From Treponema sp. (GTDB lineage: Bacteria > Spirochaetota > Spirochaetia > Treponematales > Breznakiellaceae), in the NCBI GenBank assembly GCA_031257715.1, contig JAIROE010000348.1:1-5150 (forward strand): DNA of 5,150 nt. The letters are read 5' to 3'. Both the position numbers and the translations under genes were made by a program. Each line of letters starts with the position of its first letter. Position 1 is the stretch's first letter. Shown piece by piece: positions 1 to 4,561 of the stretch. Under the pieces are notes generated by a model. That model saw only the letters and a program-made list of their open reading frames with translations. It searched no databases and was not told the DNA's origin.

Positions 1-5
1 CCTTT

Positions 6-683
6 TCAAAAACGGTAGAACGCCGCGTTGTTCCCGGTGTCTATCAGCACAAGCTTCCGGTTGACGGGGGGCGGGGCGGCCCGGCCTTCGTCCAGGGGAA
101 TTTCCGTTACCGCCTCAACCGGCGTGTGCCCGGCTATCTGGCTGTAACCGGGAAGAGCGTCACGGCAAAGCGAATCGGGCCGTATCCAGATGGGACTTTG
201 CGTCACGTCGTTGCCGTAGATGTCCCATCCGTCAAACGCAAGGATATTCCGGTCCTCAAGAAAGGCTGCATTGATTTCTTCAGGGGCCCCGACGCCCGCC
301 TTCTTCATTTTCTCCATAAAGGCCGCCGATACGCCCGCATGGCTGATGATGTAACGGTCGGAAGTAACGTAGAGAACCTTGAGCAGATCGGCGTTTTTTT
401 CGAGTATCTCCATGATGCCGGCGCTGTGTTTATCCTGAAAGCCCGAATAGCGCTGGTTCAAAACTCCCCGCATGTAATGGTAATCGTGGTTTCCCAGACA
501 CAGTTTAAGGCGGCTGTCCCTGCGGGCTTCATCGCAGATTTCGGCAAAATTCCGGTACTGCCGGGCAAAAGAGATGTTAAAACTGTCGAAGTAATCACCC
601 GTGATGTAGTATTCTTCAAAATCCCCGCCGATACAGCGTTTCCAGAAATTCCGGCCGTGAATATCACCTATGGCCAGCCTCAT
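6..683 (-). CDS. PPP/ApaH-like metallophosphatase (calcineurin-type phosphoesterase)
   Basis: A complete 225-residue protein, predicted to be a cytosolic metal-dependent phosphoesterase. The metallophosphoesterase signature is visible in order: GDIHG at residues 6-10 (metal ligands D7, H9), GDYFDS at 29-34 (the GDxxDRG position, with the usual RG replaced by S), GNHD at 64-67 (GNHE in most PPP enzymes), SHAG at 114-117 and AGHTPV at 184-189. The order and the AGHTP block resemble PPP-type serine/threonine phosphatases and ApaH/PrpE-like enzymes more than nucleases of the same fold. The substrate cannot be told; protein phosphatase or dinucleotide-polyphosphate hydrolase are both possible. The ATG directly follows the stop of the upstream membrane-protein gene (TGA|ATG), with GGAAAG a few bases before it as a ribosome-binding site inside that gene's end, so translation is probably coupled. 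No signal peptide or membrane segment is seen. The family call is firm; the function is not. Confidence 0.9.
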   Translation of the reverse strand: MRLAIGDIHGRNFWKRCIGGDFEEYYITGDYFDSFNISFARQYRNFAEICDEARRDSRLKLCLGNHDYHYMRGVLNQRYSGFQDKHSAGIMEILEKNADLLKVLYVTSDRYIISHAGVSAAFMEKMKKAGVGAPEEINAAFLEDRNILAFDGWDIYGNDVTQSPIWIRPDSLCRDALPGYSQIAGHTPVEAVTEIPLDEGRAAPPPVNRKLVLIDTGNNAAFYRF

Positions 684-1472
684 TCAGTCTTTCCAGGGGA
701 ATATAAAACTCTTGAAAGATCTGGTTCCGGTCCGTTCGCGCTCGTCAATCAGAATCTCATCCCAGGGGATCTTCCGCTTCCGCGCCTCGGCGGGGCTGTC
801 CGCGGGATTGGCTTCAAGCCAGTCGTACTTGAGGAGCCTCAGGCGCAGAGCCTCGTCAAGATACAGCAGTATGCCCCCCGGTCCCGGAAAGAGCAGCGCA
901 AGGAAGAGGGAAAGCGCAAGGATGATGATGTTATGAATAAGGGAAAAGATCGCCAACCCCGGATTGTCAAAGAATATACGGAAACATTTTTTCGCCGATT
1001 TAAGGAGATTTCCTTCAAGCCGGGACCGGACGGCGAAAAAAAACTGAAACGACAGTATGCCCGCCGTCAGGGTCCAGAAGATCACCGCGGCAAGGAACAG
1101 GCCGAAAAGCGATCCCAAATCCAGGTAAAAGCGCATGACAACGGTGAGCATGATGAAAGCCACGAAGATGAAAACCCCCATGAAAAGGCCGGCGGGTACA
1201 CCCGCCCGGAGGTTCCCGAAAAAATCACCGAAACCGAAGGACCCGTAGTCGGAAAGCGCCTTGATCGAAAGCGCCGCGGCGGAAAGATAGACGCAGCACC
1301 AGAGTATGCCGATAAGGGTCACGGCAAGGGAAAGCGCCGGAACGGAAATGAGCAGGCCCGGTACAAAAACGGGAAGAGCCAGGCTCGCAATAAACCCCAG
1401 ATTGACAAGGGCTATGCGGAAGAGGTTGTCCCATAGATCAAAAAACGTCTTTTTGATAAGAAATCCAATCAT
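684..1472 (-). CDS. Polytopic membrane protein with conserved cytoplasmic tail (DUF624/YesL-like at best)
   Basis: A 262-residue integral membrane protein of unknown function. Hydrophobic segments lie at roughly residues 18-40, 42-70, 92-112, 118-145 and 173-207, giving five or six helices. A charged C-terminal tail from about 210 ends IPWDEILIDERE...SFIFPWKD. The N-terminus (FFDLWDNLFRIALVNLGFI) resembles the start of DUF624/YesL-type membrane proteins, but this is recalled similarity only. The reading frame is open upstream to 2057. That extension is antisense to the DUF4062 gene and has no membrane or domain character, so the first Met leading into the hydrophobic region, at 1472, is taken as the start. 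No Shine-Dalgarno sequence precedes this ATG; a promoter-like -10 element lies six bases upstream. The gene abuts the phosphatase start with no spacer, so the two are probably one operon and the membrane protein may partner or localise the phosphatase. Confidence 0.8.
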   Translation of the reverse strand: MIGFLIKKTFFDLWDNLFRIALVNLGFIASLALPVFVPGLLISVPALSLAVTLIGILWCCVYLSAAALSIKALSDYGSFGFGDFFGNLRAGVPAGLFMGVFIFVAFIMLTVVMRFYLDLGSLFGLFLAAVIFWTLTAGILSFQFFFAVRSRLEGNLLKSAKKCFRIFFDNPGLAIFSLIHNIIILALSLFLALLFPGPGGILLYLDEALRLRLLKYDWLEANPADSPAEARKRKIPWDEILIDERERTGTRSFKSFIFPWKD

Positions 1473-1478
1473 GAGCTT

Positions 1479-1507
1479 ACTATAAATGATAATTTTCCCT
1501 CCGTCCA
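1479..1507 (-). promoter_or_regulatory. Candidate sigma-70 promoter of the membrane protein/phosphatase operon
   Basis: On the minus strand there is a TGGACG box (1507-1502; 4 of 6 to TTGACA), a 17-base spacer and TATAGT (1484-1479; 5 of 6 to TATAAT). The start codon at 1472 lies only six bases after the -10 box. A transcript from this promoter would begin at or next to the ATG and be leaderless, which fits the lack of a Shine-Dalgarno sequence. It sits in the 93-base divergent spacer (1473-1565). I could not find an equally good promoter there for the plus-strand DUF4062 gene. Confidence 0.35.
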
Positions 1508-1565
1508 CTGCCGAAAATGAAGGGAAGATCCGTAACGGGAATTTCAAAAGCCATGAGGAGCGGCA

Positions 1566-2564
1566 ATGAACAGGAAGTACCACATCTTTATCGTTACAAC
1601 CCTTGATGATCTCAAAAACGAGCGGAAAGAACTGCCCCGGCTCATCATGGAAATGGGCCACATTCCGGTCATGCCGGAATTTATCGGGACTGCCGAAGAC
1701 GGGCGGCCCCTTGTGCGGAAAATTCTGGAAGAATGCGATTATTGCGTATGTCTTCTGGCCCACAAATACCTGGCGGACGGCGAAAAAACATCCCCCGCGG
1801 AAGCCGAATATGCCTGGGCGGTAAAGAAGGGCATTCCCTTCATCTCGCTCATACTGGACGGAAAGGCCCGGTGGAAGGCGTCCAGACGGGAAACCGATCC
1901 GGAGGCCGTCAGGAAACTTGAGGCATTCAAAGAAAAACTGCGGGAAGGCCCCTTCGCCGAATGGACCGGCACGGCCGATCTCAGGCAGAAGGCCCAGAGC
2001 CTCCTTATCAGGGAGATAAACCTTAATCCCCGGCCCGGCTGGATATACGCGGCCCAATCCATCGATCCTTCGGTGGTAAACGAGTTGTCAAGGCTTTCCG
2101 GGGAAAACGAGGAACTCAAACGCCGGATCACCGTTGAAAACAGCGATGTCATGGCAAAATTGCAGAATCAGATGAAACAGGCCCTCCGGGTGCTGGCGCT
2201 GAACAAGGCGACGCTGAGTTTCCATTATGTTGACGGGGAAAACTGGGAAAACACACGGAAGTTCCGTTATTTGAGGATCTGGAAGCTTCTTGTTCCCGAA
2301 CTTTCACCGGGAAAAACCACCGCCGAAATCTCCCGTTTCCTGGGGAATGTCCTTAACCCGGATCTGGAAAAAACCGTGCGGAAGGACTACCCTACCCCGT
2401 CAAATACCATCAAGAAGATCATGGCCGATTTCACCCTGCTCAAGCTGGTGAAATGTCCGGCCGGGGAGGAAGGAGAAGTCTGGGAAATTACCGGATACGG
2501 CAGGGAACTCTATTCCGTTTACCGGATGCGCCTTTTGGAACGCGCCTTCAAAAGGAAACCGTGA
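1566..2564 (+). CDS. DUF4062 (TIR/STALD-like) protein with coiled coil and C-terminal winged helix
   Basis: A complete 332-residue protein. Residues 5-95 match the DUF4062 pattern: a first strand HIFIVTTLDDLKNERKEL (family form VFVSSTyxDLkeER), then GHIPVMPEF, an acidic ILEECDYCVCLLAHKY, and AEAEYAWAVKKGIPFISLI. Residues 113-160 (RKLEAFKEKLREGPFAEW to LNPRPGWIYA) match the conserved segment that follows in many stand-alone DUF4062 proteins. Residues 168-210 are a likely coiled coil (NELSRLSGENEELKRRI). Residues 250-320 look like a winged helix, with TTAEISRFLG, a TPSNTIKKIMADFTLLKLV recognition-type helix and the wing GEVWEITGYGREL. DUF4062 belongs to the TIR/STALD-type sensing or NAD-related folds seen in signalling and defence proteins; no activity is shown here. 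The start is fixed by GAGGAG at 1555-1560, five bases before the ATG. The stop overlaps the next gene's ATG (TGATG). It probably senses or scaffolds for the cyclase. Confidence 0.85.
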   Translation: MNRKYHIFIVTTLDDLKNERKELPRLIMEMGHIPVMPEFIGTAEDGRPLVRKILEECDYCVCLLAHKYLADGEKTSPAEAEYAWAVKKGIPFISLILDGKARWKASRRETDPEAVRKLEAFKEKLREGPFAEWTGTADLRQKAQSLLIREINLNPRPGWIYAAQSIDPSVVNELSRLSGENEELKRRITVENSDVMAKLQNQMKQALRVLALNKATLSFHYVDGENWENTRKFRYLRIWKLLVPELSPGKTTAEISRFLGNVLNPDLEKTVRKDYPTPSNTIKKIMADFTLLKLVKCPAGEEGEVWEITGYGRELYSVYRMRLLERAFKRKP

Positions 2565-4039
2565 TGGGTAAAATCGCAAAAACCGTAAACATACAAAACG
2601 GCGGCGAAAAGGAAAAAGACCTCTTTGTCAGCATCTTCAGGCAGATGAGCGGCGGCGAAGCCGGGGAACCGGTTCCGGGCATACTGCGGGAAACCTGCGA
2701 TTTCTTCGGTTTCTACTCGGGCTTTGTTTACGAGGCGGATCACAGGGGGATCTTCCACCTGAGGGAACATTACCTTTGCAGAAACGAACAGCTCAAAAGC
2801 CGTTTCCTTCTTACCGATTACCTCACGGCAAAAGAAACGAAAGAGCTTGCGGGCCAATCCGGGGAAATCGTATACCTCAATTCCCGCAAAAACCGCCCCG
2901 GCAAGAAATTCCTCGAACTCTTTTCCGCAAAGACCCTGATCATGCTGCCGGTGATCCTGGAAAAGAAGATCCCCATAGCCTTCGTGGGTCTCATGGACAG
3001 GCGGAATCCCGTCCGCCTGAGCAAAAAGGAAATAAACGATGCCGACGCGGTGCTTTCGGTCCTGGCCGGGCACATCAAGACACGGGTGTACCGGCAGCGG
3101 CTTGAATACGCGCTGGATTCGATGAAGACCATCGTCAACAACGCCGGCATCGAGATCTACGTCAGCGATTTTCACAGCGGGGAACTGCTCTTTGCCAATG
3201 AGGCCATCGCCGCGCGCTACGGCGGCATGGACAGGATCATCGGCAAAACCTGCCGGTCGGTTTTTTCGGGCGAAGGGGAGGCGGCCCGCGTCTCTTGTCC
3301 CAAAGACGGGCTCATTGACAAAAACGGGAATTCCGCACGGGTGTACGGCCGGGATGTCCAAAATCCCGCCTCCGGCTCATGGTACCGCATCCTCGGCGCC
3401 GTCTGCCGCTGGGTGGACGGCCGCACCGCCCAGGTGATAAGCCGCATAGACATTACGGAAAACAAGCGGAACGAGGAAACCATACGGCGGCTTGCCGAAA
3501 CCGACAGCCTTACAGGCCTTCCCAACCGGAGGAAATTCTCGGACGATCTGGAAAAGTGCCTTTCCGAACTGCGGGAAAAAGGGAAACGGGGCTATCTCCT
3601 TTTTATGGATCTGGACGACTTCAAGGCAATCAACGACACGCTGGGACACATCGAAGGGGACAGTCTCCTGTGCGGCATAGGAAAATTTCTCAAGGAAAAC
3701 GAGGCGGATCTGGGAAAAGCCTACCGTTTCGGCGGCGACGAATTCGTAATCCTCGCGAAAAACAGGAACGCGCGGGATCTCCGCCGCGCCCGTGACACGC
3801 TCCTTGAAAAATTCGGCGGCCGGTGGAAGCTGGGAAGGCGTTCCGTCTCCTGCGGCGTCAGCATAGGGGCGGTAGTCATCCCCCAGGATGCCGTGTCCGG
3901 CCGGGAACTGCTTGACGCCGCGGACATGATGATGTACGAAGTCAAAAAAAGCGGAAAACACGGCTTCCGGGAAGCCAAATTTCCGGCTGAAAAAACAGCC
4001 GAAAAAAAGAACCTGAAAAAGGTCCGGGGTCTTGTGTAA
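2564..4039 (+). CDS. GAF-PAS-GGDEF diguanylate cyclase
   Basis: A complete 491-residue protein predicted to condense two GTP to c-di-GMP. Residues 35-172 form a GAF-like sensor domain. Residues 187-298 form a PAS domain: VNNAGIEIYVSDFHSGELLFANEA, then WYRILGAVCRWVDGR and DITENKRNEETIRRL leading into the catalytic part. Residues 303-466 are the GGDEF domain: TDSLTGLPNRRKF at 313-325, DLDDFKAINDTLGH at 349-362 (metal and guanine contacts), and an intact GGDEF at 390-394. The inhibitory RxxD I-site expected just before GGDEF is absent (ADLG at 381-384). No transmembrane helix or EAL domain is present, so it should be soluble. A lysine-rich tail follows residue 470. The frame is open from 2453, but the start at 2564 is chosen because AAGGA at 2552-2556 sits seven bases upstream and the ATG overlaps the DUF4062 stop. 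Translation is therefore coupled to that gene. Confidence 0.93.
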   Translation: MGKIAKTVNIQNGGEKEKDLFVSIFRQMSGGEAGEPVPGILRETCDFFGFYSGFVYEADHRGIFHLREHYLCRNEQLKSRFLLTDYLTAKETKELAGQSGEIVYLNSRKNRPGKKFLELFSAKTLIMLPVILEKKIPIAFVGLMDRRNPVRLSKKEINDADAVLSVLAGHIKTRVYRQRLEYALDSMKTIVNNAGIEIYVSDFHSGELLFANEAIAARYGGMDRIIGKTCRSVFSGEGEAARVSCPKDGLIDKNGNSARVYGRDVQNPASGSWYRILGAVCRWVDGRTAQVISRIDITENKRNEETIRRLAETDSLTGLPNRRKFSDDLEKCLSELREKGKRGYLLFMDLDDFKAINDTLGHIEGDSLLCGIGKFLKENEADLGKAYRFGGDEFVILAKNRNARDLRRARDTLLEKFGGRWKLGRRSVSCGVSIGAVVIPQDAVSGRELLDAADMMMYEVKKSGKHGFREAKFPAEKTAEKKNLKKVRGLV

Positions 4040-4056
4040 ATTTTTCTGTTGTTGTT

Positions 4057-4097
4057 AGAGGTTCTTTCAAAACTGAAGTTTTGAAAGAACAACCTCT
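4057..4097. repeat. Near-perfect palindrome, stem-loop 1
   Basis: GTTCTTTCAAAAC (4061-4073) and its exact reverse complement GTTTTGAAAGAAC (4078-4090) flank a TGAA loop. The outer AGAGGTT (4057-4063) can also pair with AACCTCT (4091-4097), giving a 17-pair stem with a three-base AAC bulge. It begins 17 bases after the cyclase stop. No T-run directly follows on either strand, so it does not look like a textbook intrinsic terminator. It is more likely a dispersed palindromic repeat or an mRNA 3'-end stabiliser. Confidence 0.75.
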
Positions 4098-4104
4098 GAA
4101 AAAA

Positions 4105-4136
4105 GCGGTTTTGCAGGCCGTAGGCCGAAAAACCGC
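4105..4136. repeat. Stem-loop 2
   Basis: GCGGTTTT (4105-4112) pairs with AAAACCGC (4129-4136). Inside, GGCC (4116-4119) can pair with GGCC (4123-4126) around a GTA loop, giving a two-part stem with a small internal loop. It starts eight bases after stem-loop 1 and ends two bases before stem-loop 3. Its left arm contains GTTTTGC (4108-4114), a word repeated in stem-loop 3. Confidence 0.6.
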
Positions 4137-4138
4137 AA

Positions 4139-4176
4139 GAGCTTCGGCAAAACTAACCGGGTTTTGCAAGAAGCTC
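4139..4176. repeat. Stem-loop 3
   Basis: GAGCTTC (4139-4145) pairs with GAAGCTC (4170-4176) and GCAAAAC (4147-4153) pairs with GTTTTGC (4161-4167). The loop is TAACCGG, and a 1-by-2 internal bulge separates the two helices. That makes fourteen pairs in all. A run of five T follows at 4186-4190, nine bases after the stem, which is too far away for a standard terminator but could contribute weakly. The segment shares GTTTTG words with stem-loops 1 and 2. Confidence 0.65.
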
Positions 4177-4190
4177 GTTATGCCGTTTTT

Positions 4191-4343
4191 ATGTTTAAAA
4201 TGCCGGCGGCCCCGGAATCAGTCGATTCTGCACTGGAATCAGTCGATTCTGACCTGGAATCAGATGATTCTGCCGCGCCGAATTCGGGTACGGGGACGGC
4301 GGGAAAGATCGCGGGCGTGGAAATACGCGGGAGGTTTTTGTGA
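4191..4343 (+). pseudogene. Probable 3' remnant of a gene, acidic repeats then a beta-strand-like C-terminus
   Basis: A 50-codon frame from ATG 4191 to TGA 4341-4343. It reads MFKMPAAP, then three seven-residue acidic repeats (ESVDSAL, ESVDSDL, ESDDSAA), then PNSGTGTAGKIAGVEIRGRFL. The final alternating GVEIRGRFL resembles the last strand of an outer-membrane barrel, though it is too short to prove this. No ribosome-binding site precedes either ATG (4191 or 4200). Upstream in frame lie only the stem-loops, so I read it as the surviving end of a larger gene whose front was lost or replaced. Its stop overlaps the GTG of the next frame (GTGA), as in an operon of related secreted proteins. Alternatives are a real small acidic peptide or chance. 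The frame was preferred because repeat, linker and terminal segment all make sense in it, unlike in the other five frames. Confidence 0.35.
4214..4276. repeat. Three tandem 21-base direct repeats
   Basis: Copies begin at 4214, 4235 and 4256. The shared core is GGAATCAGTCGATTCTG in copies one and two; copy three has AT in place of TC in the middle. Each core is itself a small palindrome, GAATC-(4 bases)-GATTC. The changes in copy three fall in the loop (AGTC to AGAT) and leave the arms intact. The period equals seven codons, so the repeat is in phase in any frame. In the likely coding frame it encodes the acidic heptads ESVDSAL/ESVDSDL/ESDDSAA. Confidence 0.85.
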
Positions 4344-4520
4344 AGAAACCGATTTTATGTTCGGTTCTTGCGGTAATTGCCGGGGGAGGGGCTTTCGCCC
4401 AGCCTGCCGGGTTCACTTGGCGCGGGCGCGGGAGGGTATTTCACCAGCGATTTCGGCAGCGGCGGCCTTTTGAAAGCGAAGCGCGGGCCGGGAGCCGCAA
4501 AACTCCATGACGGCGGTTGA
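4340..4520 (+). pseudogene. Frameshifted N-terminal remnant of a secreted/outer-membrane barrel protein
   Basis: A GTG at 4340, with a strong GGGAGG site at 4329-4334, opens a frame reading MKKPILCSVLAVIAGGGAFA then QPAGF. This is a classic Sec signal peptide: basic n-region, hydrophobic core, and an AFA|Q cleavage site near residue 20. After PAGF the frame turns into arginine-rich nonsense (TWRGRGRVFHQRFRQRRP) and stops at 4508-4510. In the next frame the sequence from 4416 reads LGAGAGGYFTSDFGSGG, a glycine-rich first-strand pattern typical of spirochaetal outer-membrane barrel proteins. That frame stops at 4518-4520 after LLKAKRGPGAAKLHDGG. Loss of two bases near 4411-4416 (GGG TTC TCA CTT becoming GGGTTCACTT) would explain the switch. 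The rest of the barrel is missing, so the gene is both frameshifted and truncated. The signal peptide is clear; the barrel identity is inference. Confidence 0.6.
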
Positions 4521-4524
4521 AAGC

Positions 4525-4553
4525 TCGACAAAATTGCGGGATTCGTTTATCCT
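4525..4553 (+). promoter_or_regulatory. Candidate sigma-70 promoter of the acyl-CoA synthetase gene
   Basis: TCGACA (4525-4530; 5 of 6 to TTGACA), a 17-base spacer and TATCCT (4548-4553; 4 of 6 to TATAAT). The predicted start of transcription falls at about 4560, one or two bases from the ATG at 4562. The mRNA would be leaderless or nearly so, consistent with the absence of a Shine-Dalgarno sequence. It lies just after the outer-membrane remnant. Confidence 0.35.
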
Positions 4554-4561
4554 ATACCATC

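Larger units (their letters stand above)
4040..4561. other. 522-base region without an intact gene: hairpin cluster, tandem repeats and gene remnants
   Basis: Between the diguanylate cyclase and the acyl-CoA synthetase no full-length gene is supported. From left to right it holds a T-rich stretch with no obvious stem-loop terminator right after the cyclase stop (4040-4056), three stem-loops (4057-4176), three 21-base direct repeats (4214-4276) lying inside a 50-codon gene remnant (4191-4343), and a frameshifted secreted or outer-membrane protein remnant (4340-4520). A possible promoter for the acyl-CoA synthetase follows (4525-4553). An open frame spanning 4081-4473 runs through the stem-loops and out of phase with the signal peptide, and is judged spurious. 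The region looks like an insertion and decay site. Confidence 0.7.

Noticed and set aside
126..1436. 436-codon open frame on the plus strand
   Set aside because: It is antisense to both the phosphatase and the membrane protein, which show real motifs and hydrophobic helices. Its product is a low-complexity, charge-rich sequence with no domain, typical of a shadow frame in GC-rich DNA.
1473..2057. N-terminal extension of the minus-strand membrane protein up to 2057
   Set aside because: It lies antisense over the DUF4062 gene and has no membrane or domain character. The hydrophobic protein begins naturally at the Met at 1472.
2453..2563. Longer start for the diguanylate cyclase at 2453
   Set aside because: The extra 37 residues are the out-of-frame end of the DUF4062 gene. 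A ribosome-binding site at 2552-2556 and the TGATG overlap support 2564.
2519..3961. Long minus-strand frames (2519-3361 and 3377-3961)
   Set aside because: Both are antisense shadows of the GAF-PAS-GGDEF gene, which has continuous domain matches on the plus strand.
4057..4097. Intrinsic terminator of the cyclase operon
   Set aside because: The stem is A/T-rich and no T-run follows it on the plus strand (the next bases are GAAAAAAGCGG), nor directly on the minus strand. Kept as a palindromic repeat instead.
4214..4276. CRISPR-like array
   Set aside because: The three copies are directly contiguous with no spacers, and no cas gene is present.
4081..4473. 130-codon plus-strand open frame over the stem-loops and repeats
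   Set aside because: It starts inside a hairpin arm, runs through non-coding palindromes, and is out of phase with the signal peptide and the acidic heptads. It has no ribosome-binding site and no recognisable domain.
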